From positions 693,686-757,685 of the forward strand of contig NZ_CP049780.1 of NCBI RefSeq assembly GCF_011193355.1: a stretch of DNA of 64,000 bases. The letters run 5' to 3'. Within the stretch, counting starts at the first letter, position 1. Each line of letters begins with the position of its first letter. The position numbers and the translations under genes are program-made. This document shows positions 23,093-31,192 of this stretch, piece by piece. The notes beneath the pieces are model-generated. The model saw only the letters and a list, made by a program, of their open reading frames with translations, was not told the DNA's origin and made no database searches. This stretch comes from Streptomyces sp. JB150 (GTDB lineage Bacteria > Actinomycetota > Actinomycetes > Streptomycetales > Streptomycetaceae).

Positions 23093-24165
23093 GGGGTGTC
23101 GGGCGCCGTACCGTCGTGCCGGTCGCCGACCGGGACGCCGGCCTCCAGGTACAGTGCCGCTCCGCGCTCGCGGGCTCTCAGGGCCCAGCGCAGGCGTTCG
23201 TAGCGTACGGGCGGCAGCAGGCCGGCGGCTTCCTGTTCGGTGACGAAGCGCCAGCCGCGCAGTTCGGGTCCGGGCAGCAGGACCCGGGCCGTCTCGGCGG
23301 AGTCGAGGCGTCCGCCGTCGAAGAGCAGCCGCAGCCCGCCGTAGCCGGGGGGTGTGGGCGGTTCCCAGTCGGCGACGAGCAGCCGCGGTACGTCGGTCAG
23401 GCGGATGCCGGTCTCCTCGGCGACCTCGCGCATGCCGGCCCGGGCGGGTGCCTCGCCGGGCTCCACGACGCCGCCGGGGAACTCCCAGCCGGGCTTGTAG
23501 GTGGGGTCGACGAGCAGCACGCGGTCCTGCTCGTCGAAGAGGAGGACGCCGGCGGCCAGCGTCTCGGCGGTGGGTTCGGGGGTCTGCACGATCTCGCAGA
23601 CGGGCACCTCGCCGGTGGCGACGGCCGCCGCGATGCGGACGGCGGTCTCGTAGGGGGTGAGGCGGCCGTTGTCGACGAGATGGGCGTCGACGGCGAGCCA
23701 GGAGGCGAGGGCGGCGCGGTACGGCTCGATGTGGTCGTAGGCCCACTGCCGTATCCGTATCTCGCCGTCGGGGAGGTCCGGTGGGATCTCCCGGTGGGCT
23801 ATCCGCTCGCGCAGTATCGTTTCGGCCGGGGCGAGCAGCACATGGCTGACGGTGATCCGGCGGGCGGCGAGCCCGCCGAAGATCTCGTCGCGGTAGTCCT
23901 GGCGGAGCAGGGTCATGGGGACCACCAGGGTGCCGCCGAGTTCTGTCAGCATCGCGGCCGCGGTGTCGATGACCAGCCGGCGCCAGATCGGCAGATCCTG
24001 GAAGTCGCCGACCTCGGCGAGGTGTTTGGCCGGCAGCAGCTGTGCGAGCGCGCCGCCGATGACCTCGGGGTCGAAGAGCGTGCTGTTCGGGATCAGGTCG
24101 ATCAGTTCCCGTGCGGTGGTCGTCTTCCCCGCACCGAACGTGCCGTTGATCCAGACGACGGTCAC
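23089..24165 (-). CDS. P-loop kinase-NUDIX fusion protein
   Basis: A 358-residue two-domain protein. Residues 1-180 are a small-molecule kinase-like P-loop domain: INGTFGAGKTTTARELIDLI at the N-terminus, a lid region LRERIAHREIP and an Asp-containing AAVDAHLVDNG. Residues 205-340 are a NUDIX hydrolase with a full box, GVVEPGEAPARAGM followed by REVAEETGI. The pairing suggests that one protein phosphorylates and another part hydrolyses a nucleoside or its diphosphate derivative, but substrates are unknown. Start GTG 24165 begins TVVWINGTFG; the upstream Met at 24246 lacks a conserved sequence. Expressed alone. Confidence 0.85.
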   Translation of the reverse strand: MTVVWINGTFGAGKTTTARELIDLIPNSTLFDPEVIGGALAQLLPAKHLAEVGDFQDLPIWRRLVIDTAAAMLTELGGTLVVPMTLLRQDYRDEIFGGLAARRITVSHVLLAPAETILRERIAHREIPPDLPDGEIRIRQWAYDHIEPYRAALASWLAVDAHLVDNGRLTPYETAVRIAAAVATGEVPVCEIVQTPEPTAETLAAGVLLFDEQDRVLLVDPTYKPGWEFPGGVVEPGEAPARAGMREVAEETGIRLTDVPRLLVADWEPPTPPGYGGLRLLFDGGRLDSAETARVLLPGPELRGWRFVTEQEAAGLLPPVRYERLRWALRARERGAALYLEAGVPVGDRHDGTAPDTP

Positions 24166-24248
24166 GTTTCCCCCTCTTCTGTTGGCCCCCTGTGGATTGC
24201 CCGCTCCACCCTGCCACGGAAACCAGCCCCCGTTGAGGGCGCACAAGC

Positions 24249-24288
24249 GGAAGGCGCCGGTCCCCGTGGCGGGGAACCGGCGCCTTCC
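24249..24288 (-). terminator. Strong hairpin after the small secreted protein gene
   Basis: GGAAGGCGCCGGTCCCC pairs with GGGGAACCGGCGCCTTCC with a single bulged A and a 4-nt loop. It begins 15 nt past the stop of the gene at 24303-24503. Confidence 0.7.
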
Positions 24289-24302
24289 GGCCCTGAACCG
24301 GG

Positions 24303-24503
24303 TCAGTTCTCCTGCTCGCCGGACGCGTCGTCGCCGGCGGCCGTGTCCAGGCTGTCGTGGGCGAGGACCGGGTCGAGGCTGCTGACGTTGTCGCCCACGT
24401 TGAGGCCCGACAGCTGTTCCCCGAGCGCGTGCGACGGGGTGACCGCCGCGACGACGAATCCGGTGGCGAGGGAGGCGATGGCGAGCATGCTGCGCTTCTT
24501 CAT
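24303..24503 (-). CDS. Small secreted protein of unknown function (66 aa)
   Basis: A 66-residue pre-protein. The first 27 residues are a Sec signal peptide (MKKRSMLAIASLATGFVVAA, cleavage after SHA). The mature peptide of about 40 residues is acidic with no cysteine: GEQLSGLNVGDNVSSLDPV, then HDSLDTAAGDDASGEQEN. It resembles chaplin-sized exported peptides in length only, without their Gly/aromatic pattern. The gene has its own terminator and is the only small exported protein here. No family recognised. Confidence 0.65.
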   Translation of the reverse strand: MKKRSMLAIASLATGFVVAAVTPSHALGEQLSGLNVGDNVSSLDPVLAHDSLDTAAGDDASGEQEN

Positions 24504-24569
24504 GCCCCGTTCAACTGAGAACGGGGCACGAGGTCACGCGTGCGCGGCCAGGACGTTGCCCCGCGAACC

Positions 24570-25523
24570 TCACACACCCGCCGCGGCCGCGTCCGTGCGG
24601 TGGGCCAGGACCGCGGCGGCCGCACCCACCAGGCCCGCGTCGGTGCCCGTTTGGGCCGGGGCGACCTCCAGGTGCCGGGCGAAGGAGAGGGTGGCGTAGT
24701 CGGACAGCGCCCGGCGCAGTGGGGTGAACAGGACATCGCCCGCCTTGCCCACGCCCCCGCCGATCACGGCGATGTCGATCTCCACGAGGGTGGCGGTCGC
24801 GGCGATCCCCGCGGCGAGCGCGCGGGCGGCCCGCTCGAAGGAGGCGACGGCGACCGGATCGCCGGCCCGCGCCGCGGCGGCCACCGCGGCGGCGGAGGTG
24901 TCGCCGTCCGGGCCGGGCCGCCAGCCGTTTGCCAGGGCGCGCCGGGCGATGTTCGGGCCGCTCGCGATGCGCTCCACACAGCCGCGCGCTCCGCACGGGC
25001 AGGGATCGCCGTCGAGGTCGACGCTGATGTGCCCGATGTGGCCCGCGTTGCCGGTCGGGCCGGGGTGCAGCCGCCCGTTCAGCACCAGGCCGCCGCCGAC
25101 GCCCGTGGACACCACCATGCACAGCGCGTTGTCGTGCCCCCGCGCGGCACCCTGCCAGTGTTCGGCGGCGGTGATGGCCACGCCGTCGCCGATCAGCTCG
25201 ACGGGCAGCCCGCCGGTCGCCGCGCGGACCCGCTCGACCAGCGGATAGCCGCGCCAGCCGGGCACGTTCACCGGGCTCACCGTGCCGGCGGAGGCGTCCA
25301 CCGGCCCGGCGCTGCCGATGCCGACGGCGTCCACGCGGCTCCACAGCGGCACGGCGGCCAGCTCGTCGAGGACGTCGCGGACGGCCCGCATCACGGTGTC
25401 GCCGTCCTCCTGCGCGGGCGTCGGGCGCTGCGCCCGCACCACGATCCGGCCGCCGCCGTCCACCAGCGCGCCTGCGATCTTGGTGCCGCCGATGTCGAGC
25501 GCGGCCACGAGGTCGGTGTGCAT
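24570..25523 (-). CDS. ROK-family sugar kinase (glucokinase-like)
   Basis: A 317-residue kinase. The ATP-binding start is LVAALDIGGTKIAGALVDGGG; the sugar-binding and catalytic core has GDGVAITAAEHWQGAARG and STGVGGGLVLNGRL; the zinc motif CPCGARGCVE (ROK signature) is complete; there is no N-terminal HTH, so it acts as an enzyme. It should phosphorylate glucose or an N-acetylated hexosamine. It is divergent from a LacI regulator, with a clear palindrome in the gap, so expression is probably sugar-controlled. No sugar transporter lies next to it. Confidence 0.9.
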   Translation of the reverse strand: MHTDLVAALDIGGTKIAGALVDGGGRIVVRAQRPTPAQEDGDTVMRAVRDVLDELAAVPLWSRVDAVGIGSAGPVDASAGTVSPVNVPGWRGYPLVERVRAATGGLPVELIGDGVAITAAEHWQGAARGHDNALCMVVSTGVGGGLVLNGRLHPGPTGNAGHIGHISVDLDGDPCPCGARGCVERIASGPNIARRALANGWRPGPDGDTSAAAVAAAARAGDPVAVASFERAARALAAGIAATATLVEIDIAVIGGGVGKAGDVLFTPLRRALSDYATLSFARHLEVAPAQTGTDAGLVGAAAAVLAHRTDAAAAGV

Positions 25524-25642
25524 CAGAGTCGGATCTCCCCGTCAACCAGGTGTGTTCTCCCCGTCGACCAGGGGAGATGGGCCGGCCGGTCCTGCGGTGG
25601 GGCGCGGGTCCGGAATGTGCGGTGGACAGTCTCTCCCGCGCC

Positions 25643-25657
25643 TGACAACGTTGTCCA
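25643..25657. promoter_or_regulatory. LacI-type operator between ROK kinase and LacI gene
   Basis: GACAACGTTGTC (25644-25655) is a perfect 12-bp palindrome with a central CG, the form typical of LacI-family operators, embedded in TGACAACGTTGTCCA. It sits 81 nt upstream of the chosen LacI start and 120 nt upstream of the ROK start. Confidence 0.7.
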
Positions 25658-25738
25658 GGCTCTATGCTCGACGCCACATCCTCGTACAACCCCACGGACC
25701 CAAGCACCCCCGTGGATCACAGGACAGGACACCGCACC

Positions 25739-26788
25739 GTGCCCGAGACCATCCGCCGAGCCGACCGTCTCCCCGGCAGCCGCTACGGCAACCGGCCCAC
25801 CATGAAGGACGTCGCGGCGCGCGCCGGAGTCGGACTGAAGACGGTCTCCCGGGTCGTCAACGGCGAGCCGGGCGTCACACCGGAGACCGAACAGCGCGTC
25901 CAGGAGGCCATAGCGGCGCTGGGCTTCCGCCGCAACGACAGCGCGCGGGTGCTGCGCAAGGGCCGTACGGCGAGCATCGGGCTGGTCCTGGAGGACCTCG
26001 CCGACCCGTTCTACGGCCCGCTGAGCCGCGCGGTCGAGGAAGTGGCCCGCGCCCACGGCGCGCTGCTGATCAACGGCTCCAGCGCGGAGGACCCGGAGCG
26101 CGAGCAGGAACTGGTGCTGGCGCTGTGCGCGCGGCGGGTGGACGGGCTGGTGGTGATCCCCGCCGGGGACGACCACCGGTATCTGGAGCCGGAGATCAGG
26201 GCGGGCGTCGCCACGGTCTTCGTGGACCGCCCGGCCGGGAAGATCGACGCGGACGTGGTGCTCGCCGACAACTATGGCGGCGCCCGCGACGGCGTGGCCC
26301 ATCTGATCGCCCACGGGCACCGCCGTATCGGCTTCATCGGCGACATGCCCCGCATCCACACCGCCGCGGAGCGGCTGCGCGGCTACCGGGCCGCGATGGA
26401 GGACGCCGGGATAGCGGTCGAGGAGTCCTGGATGTCGCTCGGCGCCACGGACCCGGCGCGGGTGCGCCGCGCGGCCGAGGACATGCTGTCCGGGCCGGCG
26501 CCCGTCACCGCGGTCTTCACGGGCAACAACCGGGTCACCGTGACGGTGATCCGGGTGCTGGCCGAGCACAGCCGCCGGGTGGCCCTGGTCGGCTTCGACG
26601 ACATCGAGCTGGCCGATCTGCTCCGGCCCGGCGTCACGGTCGTCGCGCAGGACGCGGCGGCGCTCGGCCGGACCGCCGCCGAGCGGCTGTTCCGTCAGCT
26701 GGACGGCTCCCTGACCGTGCCGGAGCGGATCGAGCTGCCGACCCGGCTGATCACGCGCGGCTCCGGTGAGCTGCCCCCGGCCCCCTGA
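25739..26788 (+). CDS. LacI-family transcriptional regulator
   Basis: A 349-residue repressor. The helix-turn-helix and hinge are RPTMKDVAARAGVGLKTVSR-VVNGEPGV; the periplasmic-binding-like sensor domain has SIGLVLEDLADPFYGPLSRA and ends with the LacI hallmark VALVGFDDIELADLL. GTG 25739 is preferred: AGGACAGGA lies about 9 nt upstream, whereas the longer ATG (25664) begins 6 nt after the operator with no ribosome site. It likely controls the divergent ROK kinase and itself in response to a sugar. The following gene starts 7 nt after its stop and may be co-transcribed. Confidence 0.9.
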   Translation: MPETIRRADRLPGSRYGNRPTMKDVAARAGVGLKTVSRVVNGEPGVTPETEQRVQEAIAALGFRRNDSARVLRKGRTASIGLVLEDLADPFYGPLSRAVEEVARAHGALLINGSSAEDPEREQELVLALCARRVDGLVVIPAGDDHRYLEPEIRAGVATVFVDRPAGKIDADVVLADNYGGARDGVAHLIAHGHRRIGFIGDMPRIHTAAERLRGYRAAMEDAGIAVEESWMSLGATDPARVRRAAEDMLSGPAPVTAVFTGNNRVTVTVIRVLAEHSRRVALVGFDDIELADLLRPGVTVVAQDAAALGRTAAERLFRQLDGSLTVPERIELPTRLITRGSGELPPAP

Positions 26789-26795
26789 GGTTCCC

Positions 26796-27647
26796 GTGAC
26801 CGGATCCGGCGACCGCTCCCTGCGCGCGCTCGGCCTCGCCGACGCGCCGCGCGAGCACCCGCTGCTCTATCCGGGTGCCTGGCCCGAGGACTCCGGGCTG
26901 CTCACCGGGGACCGCCTGCTGGCCCTCGGCCGGCTGACGTACGAGGACCGGGTGCCGGTCCTCGCCGTCGGCTCCAACGCCTGCCCCGGACAGCTGCGCC
27001 ACAAGATGGACGAGGCCGGCGTCGATTCGCCCGTTCCTCTGGTGAAGACCCGGGTGACCGGCCTCGACGTGGGCGTCTCGGCGCACGTGAGCCGCATGGG
27101 CTATGTGTCCGCGTCGCCGTTCGCGGCGGCCGGTGCGGTGCGGGAGCTGTTCGTCCTCTGGCTGGACGCCGAGCAACTCGCGGTGGTCGACGCCAGCGAG
27201 GGCGTGCCGCTGCCGGGCGGCAACTTCCGGCGGGCCTGGCTGCCGGCGCCCGAGGTCCGGATCGAGACGGCGGACGGCCGTACCCTGCCCGGCGCGTACG
27301 CCTATGTGAACCGCCGTGGCGTCCTCCACGACGGCACGGACGTGCCGCGCCGCCACCCCGGCCGGCAGCGCGTCCTCCTCACCGCACTCCTCGCCGCGCT
27401 CCCCCGCTTGCGGGCCCTGTTCGGCGTCACGCCGGAGGAGTTCTCCGCGCGGGCCCGCGCCGACCGGAGGCTGTGCGACCGGGGCACCCGGCTGTTCGCC
27501 GAGGAGAAGCTGGTGACGATGTCCGGCCTGGAGCAGTACGCCGGGACCGGGCCGGGCGGCCGGCCGGACGGCGAGCCGGGCAGCGACGGCCGGCCCGGCG
27601 GGCCAGACGGGCCCGCGGCCCCGCAGTCCCCGCAGGGAGGCCCCTGA
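26796..27647 (+). CDS. Uncharacterised protein with a gamma-glutamylcyclotransferase-like motif
   Basis: A 283-residue cytoplasmic protein. The motif VPVLAVGSNACPGQLRHKM near residue 50 resembles the YGSN-type loop of gamma-glutamylcyclotransferase-like folds, and AAGAVRELFVLWLDAEQLAVVD resembles the next strand, so a GGCT-like fold is possible. The last 35 residues are Gly/Pro/Asp-rich. GTG 26796 has GAGG 5 nt upstream. Only 7 nt separate it from the LacI stop, which suggests one transcript. I do not recognise a characterised homologue. Confidence 0.55.
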   Translation: MTGSGDRSLRALGLADAPREHPLLYPGAWPEDSGLLTGDRLLALGRLTYEDRVPVLAVGSNACPGQLRHKMDEAGVDSPVPLVKTRVTGLDVGVSAHVSRMGYVSASPFAAAGAVRELFVLWLDAEQLAVVDASEGVPLPGGNFRRAWLPAPEVRIETADGRTLPGAYAYVNRRGVLHDGTDVPRRHPGRQRVLLTALLAALPRLRALFGVTPEEFSARARADRRLCDRGTRLFAEEKLVTMSGLEQYAGTGPGGRPDGEPGSDGRPGGPDGPAAPQSPQGGP

Positions 27648-27714
27648 GGGGCGGGGAGGGGGCGCGGGGCAGGGTGTACGGCGGTCCGGGGGACGGCCTG
27701 CGGGGCGAGGGCCG

Positions 27715-29010
27715 TCAGCCGGCCGAGGGGGTCAGGTCCCCTCGGCGGGGGGCGGCGAAGCCCTCCAGGTCGGCCCGGGTCAGTCCGGACAGCCGGGCGA
27801 CCTCGGCGATGTCCAGGGCGCCGCAGTCGAGGCCGCGCAGCAGGTAGCCGCTGAGGGCCTTGGCGGTGGCGGGCTCGTCCATGACGTCGCCGCCGGCCCG
27901 GTTGGCGTAGCGGGCGAGGCGCCCGGCGGCCTGCTCGAAGCCCTCGCGGTAGAAGGCGAAGACGGCGGCGTAGCGGGTGGGGATGTGGCCGGGGTGCATG
28001 TCCCAGCCCTGGTAGTAGGCGCGGGCCAGGGCGCGGCGGGTGAGGGCGTAGTGCAGGCGCCAGGCGTCGTGGACCTTCGCGGTGGGGCCGACGGGCAGGA
28101 CGTTGGTGGAGCCGTCGCAGACGCGTACGCCGGTGCCCGCGGCGGCGACCTGCATGATCGCCTTGGCGTGGTCGGCGGCGGGGTGGTCGCTGGCCTGGTA
28201 GGCGGCGGAGACGCCGAGGCAGGCGCTGTAGTCGAAGGTGCCGTAGTGCAGGCCGGTGGCGCGGCCCTCGGCGGCCGGGATCATCCGGGCGACGGTGGCG
28301 GTGCCGTCGGCGGCGAGGATGGCCTGGCTGGTCTCGATCTGGATCTCGAAGCCGATCCGGCCGGGCTCCAGGCCGTGCGCCTTCTCGAAGGCCTCCAGGA
28401 GCCGGACCAGGGCGGTGACCTGCTCGGGGTAGGTGACCTTGGGCAGGGTCAGGACGAGTCCGCCGGGCAGGCCGCCCGCGTTCATCAGGCCGGTGAGGAA
28501 GACGTCCAGGGTGCGGATGCCGCGGTCGCGGACCGGCGCCTCCATGCACTTCATGCGGATGCCCATGTACGGGGCGGCGGTGCCGTTCTCGTAGGCCTCG
28601 GCGATCAGGCGGGCGGCGCGGGCCGCGTCCCGGTCCTCGTCCTCGCCCTGGTAGCCGTCCTCGAAGTCGACGCGCAGGTCCTCGATGGGTTCGCGCTCCA
28701 GCTTGGCGCGGACGCGGGAGTAGACGGGCTCGGCGAGGTCGTCGGAAAGGCCGAGAGCGGCGGCGAAGGACGCGGCGTCGGGGGCGTGCTCGTCAAGGGC
28801 GGCGAGGGCCTGGTCGCCCCAGGAGCGGATGGTGCCGGCGGTGAAGGCGTCACCGGGGACGTAGACGGTGTGGACGGGCTGGCGGGTGCCCGGGTCTCCG
28901 GGGTAGAGGCGCTCCAGTGCGGCGTCGACCGGTGCGAGGGAGGCGCTGATCTCCTCGCCGACGGCGCCCGCGAGGCTCGTCGCGACCTGCTCCTGCTGGC
29001 CCTGACCCAT
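27715..29010 (-). CDS. DUF6986-type aldolase-like protein (HpcH/HpaI-like barrel)
   Basis: A 431-residue protein. Segments EDLRVDFEDGYQGEDEDRD, YMGIRMKCMEAPVRDRGI, LTLPKVTYPEQVTALVRLLE and GRIGFEIQIETSQAI follow the order of CitE/HpcH-type aldolase barrels (acidic loop, Arg, Glu), and GYLLRGLDCGALDIAEV near the end is typical of the streptomycete proteins I recall as DUF6986. A C-C lyase or malate-synthase-like reaction in purine or aromatic breakdown is possible but unproven. ATG 29010 follows AGGAGGG. The upstream region carries an IclR-like dyad. Confidence 0.7.
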   Translation of the reverse strand: MGQGQQEQVATSLAGAVGEEISASLAPVDAALERLYPGDPGTRQPVHTVYVPGDAFTAGTIRSWGDQALAALDEHAPDAASFAAALGLSDDLAEPVYSRVRAKLEREPIEDLRVDFEDGYQGEDEDRDAARAARLIAEAYENGTAAPYMGIRMKCMEAPVRDRGIRTLDVFLTGLMNAGGLPGGLVLTLPKVTYPEQVTALVRLLEAFEKAHGLEPGRIGFEIQIETSQAILAADGTATVARMIPAAEGRATGLHYGTFDYSACLGVSAAYQASDHPAADHAKAIMQVAAAGTGVRVCDGSTNVLPVGPTAKVHDAWRLHYALTRRALARAYYQGWDMHPGHIPTRYAAVFAFYREGFEQAAGRLARYANRAGGDVMDEPATAKALSGYLLRGLDCGALDIAEVARLSGLTRADLEGFAAPRRGDLTPSAG

Positions 29011-29027
29011 CCCAACACCCTCCTGTT

Positions 29028-29042
29028 TTCCACTCTACGGAA
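29028..29042. promoter_or_regulatory. IclR-like dyad upstream of the DUF6986 gene
   Basis: TTCC-N7-GGAA (TTCCACTCTACGGAA) lies 18 nt before the start codon, overlapping the likely promoter. Dyads of this form are bound by IclR-type regulators of allantoin/glyoxylate genes in streptomycetes (recollection). No IclR gene is in the window. Confidence 0.4.
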
Positions 29043-29115
29043 TCAACAATCCGTTGAACGAAAACTATCCGTGGACTCGCGGCTGGTCAACACCCTCAGT
29101 AGAGCACCCGCGTAC

Positions 29116-29157
29116 GCCGAGACCCCCGTGACCGTCGGCGGTCACGGGGGCCTCGGC
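29116..29157. terminator. Strong hairpin downstream of etfA
   Basis: GCCGAGACCCCCGTGACCG (29116-29134) pairs with 29139-29157 with one mismatch and a 4-nt loop. It begins 16 nt past the etfA stop. Confidence 0.75.
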
Positions 29158-29172
29158 TCAGCCGTGCGGGGT

Positions 29173-30135
29173 TCAGCCCTTGCGGGCCTTGACCTGCTCG
29201 GTCAGCTGCGGGACGACCTCGAACAGGTCACCGACGACGCCGTAGTCGACCAGGTCGAAGATCGGGGCCTCGGGGTCCTTGTTGATGGCCACGATCGTCT
29301 TCGAGGTCTGCATACCCGCGCGGTGCTGGATCGCGCCGGAGATGCCGGCGGCGATGTACAGCTGCGGGGAGACGGACTTGCCGGTCTGGCCGACCTGGTT
29401 GGTGTGCGGGTACCAGCCCGCGTCCACCGCGGCGCGCGAGGCGCCGACGGCCGCGCCGAGCTGGTCGGCGAGGGCCTCGATGATCGCGAAGTTCTCGGCA
29501 CCGTTGACGCCGCGGCCACCGGAGACCACGATCGCGGCCTCGGTCAGCTCCGGGCGGCCGGTCGACTCACGCGGCGTACGGCCGGTGATCCTGGTGCCGG
29601 TGGCCTTCTCGGAGAAGGTCACCTCCAGGGCCTCGACCGTACCGGCGGCCGGGGCGGCCTCCACGGCGGCCGAGTTCGGCTTGACCGTGATGACCGGGAT
29701 GCCCTTGGAGACACGGGACTTGGTGGTGAAGGCGGCGGCGAACACCGACTGGGTGGCCACCGGGCCCTCGTCGCCGGCCTCCAGGTCGACGGCGTCGGTG
29801 ATGATGCCGGAGCCGATGCGCAGCGCCAGGCGGGCGGCGATCTCCTTGCCCTCCGCAGAGGACGGGACCAGGACGGCGGCCGGCTGGACGGCCTCGACCG
29901 CGGCCTGGAGGGCGTCCACCTTCGGCACGACGAGGTAGTCGGCGTACTCGGCGGCGTCGTGGGTCAGGACCTTCACCGCGCCGTGCTCGGCGAGCGCGGC
30001 GGCGGTGTCGGCGGCGCCGTTGCCGAGGGCGACGGCGACCGGCTCGCCGACGCGGCGGGCCAGGGTCAGCAGCTCCAGGGTGGGCTTGCGGACGGCACCG
30101 TCCACGTGGTCGACGTAGACGAGGACTTCAGCCAT
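29173..30135 (-). CDS. etfA: Electron transfer flavoprotein alpha subunit
   Basis: A 320-residue FAD-binding subunit. The C-terminal FAD domain is diagnostic: [50 protein letters not shown] and [21 protein letters not shown]. Together with EtfB it passes electrons from acyl-CoA and other dehydrogenases to the quinone pool through ETF-quinone oxidoreductase. Second gene of the etfBA operon, 53 nt after etfB, followed by a strong terminator. The start gives [18 protein letters not shown], the usual beginning. Confidence 0.97.
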   Translation of the reverse strand: MAEVLVYVDHVDGAVRKPTLELLTLARRVGEPVAVALGNGAADTAAALAEHGAVKVLTHDAAEYADYLVVPKVDALQAAVEAVQPAAVLVPSSAEGKEIAARLALRIGSGIITDAVDLEAGDEGPVATQSVFAAAFTTKSRVSKGIPVITVKPNSAAVEAAPAAGTVEALEVTFSEKATGTRITGRTPRESTGRPELTEAAIVVSGGRGVNGAENFAIIEALADQLGAAVGASRAAVDAGWYPHTNQVGQTGKSVSPQLYIAAGISGAIQHRAGMQTSKTIVAINKDPEAPIFDLVDYGVVGDLFEVVPQLTEQVKARKG

Positions 30136-30188
30136 GGGACTTCTTCTCTCCTGCTTGCGAAGTTGAGGGGCGGTCAGCGAAGCCGGGC

Positions 30189-30974
30189 TCAGATGAACTT
30201 CTGGCCCGCGAGGAACTCAGCGAGCTGCTTGCCGCCCTCGCCCTCGTCCTTGACGATCGTGCCGGCCGTGCGGGCCGGGCGCTCGGCCGCGGAGTCGACC
30301 GTGGTGTAGGCACCCTCGAGACCGACCTCGTCGGCCTCGATGTCCAAGTCGGACAGGTCCCAGGACTCCACCGGCTTCTTCTTGGCGGCCATGATGCCCT
30401 TGAAGGACGGGTAACGCGCCTCGCCCGACTGGTCGGTGACGGACACGACGGCCGGCAGGGAGGCCTCGAGCTGCTCGGAGGCGGCGTCGCCGTCGCGGCG
30501 GCCCTTGACGACGCCGTCCTCGACGGAGACCTCGGAGAGCAGGGTGACCTGCGGGACGCCCAGGCGCTCGGCCAGCAGGGCCGGAAGGACGCCCATGGTG
30601 CCGTCGGTGGAGGCCATGCCGGAGATGACCAGGTCGTAGCCGGCCTTGTCGATGGCCTTGGCCAGGACCAGGGAGGTGCCGATGGCGTCGGTGCCGTGCA
30701 GGTCGTCGTCCTCGACGTGGATGGCCTTGTCGGCACCCATGGAGAGGGCCTTGCGCAGGGCGTCCTTGGCGTCCTCGGGGCCGACCGTCAGGACGGTGAC
30801 CTCGGCGTCGTCGGCGTTCTCGGCGATCTGGAGCGCCTGCTCGACCGCGTACTCGTCCAGTTCGGAGAGCAGACCGTCCACGTCGTCACGGTCGACGGTC
30901 AGGTCATCGGCGAAGTGCCGGTCGCCAGTGGCGTCGGGCACGTACTTCACGGTGACAACGATCCTCAAGCTCAC
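30189..30974 (-). CDS. etfB: Electron transfer flavoprotein beta subunit
   Basis: A 261-residue AMP-binding subunit. The start MSLRIVVTVKYVPDATGDR, the segment ELDEYAVEQALQIAE and VLTVGPEDAKDALRKALSMGAD, and the signature region VISGMASTDGTMGVLPALLAERLG are typical. First gene of etfBA. A palindrome about 110 nt upstream resembles operators of fatty-acid-degradation repressors, which would fit the role in beta-oxidation. Start at 30974 is the usual one for the family. Confidence 0.97.
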   Translation of the reverse strand: MSLRIVVTVKYVPDATGDRHFADDLTVDRDDVDGLLSELDEYAVEQALQIAENADDAEVTVLTVGPEDAKDALRKALSMGADKAIHVEDDDLHGTDAIGTSLVLAKAIDKAGYDLVISGMASTDGTMGVLPALLAERLGVPQVTLLSEVSVEDGVVKGRRDGDAASEQLEASLPAVVSVTDQSGEARYPSFKGIMAAKKKPVESWDLSDLDIEADEVGLEGAYTTVDSAAERPARTAGTIVKDEGEGGKQLAEFLAGQKFI

Positions 30975-31081
30975 GCCGGCTCTCCTACTGCCTCGTCATT
31001 TCTCGGCTGCCTCTTGCAGGCAGCATAGGCGCCCCAAGCGGCCGCTCCCGACCGGGGCGACCTGCGCTCCCGGCCGAAATA

Positions 31082-31095
31082 TTACTCGTCAGTAC
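31082..31095. promoter_or_regulatory. FadR-like palindrome upstream of etfBA
   Basis: TTACTCGTCAGTAC is an imperfect palindrome with ACT/AGT arms, close to the TTACTSRCSAGTAA form I associate with actinobacterial TetR-type fatty-acid regulators. It is 108 nt upstream of etfB. Confidence 0.4.
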
Positions 31096-31192
31096 ACCCA
31101 GTTCGTTCCCACTAAGCAAGCGCTTTGAACTGTGACCTTCGCAACGCAGCGTAACCGGAACTCGACGCCTTCGCAGGCCGAGCGGGACGTGA

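Noticed and set aside
19328-24244. 1,638-codon open frame on the minus strand covering several genes
   Set aside because: It is a shadow of at least five recognised genes on both strands; in high-GC DNA stop codons are rare, and its residues are mostly Arg/Gly/Pro/Ala with no domain.
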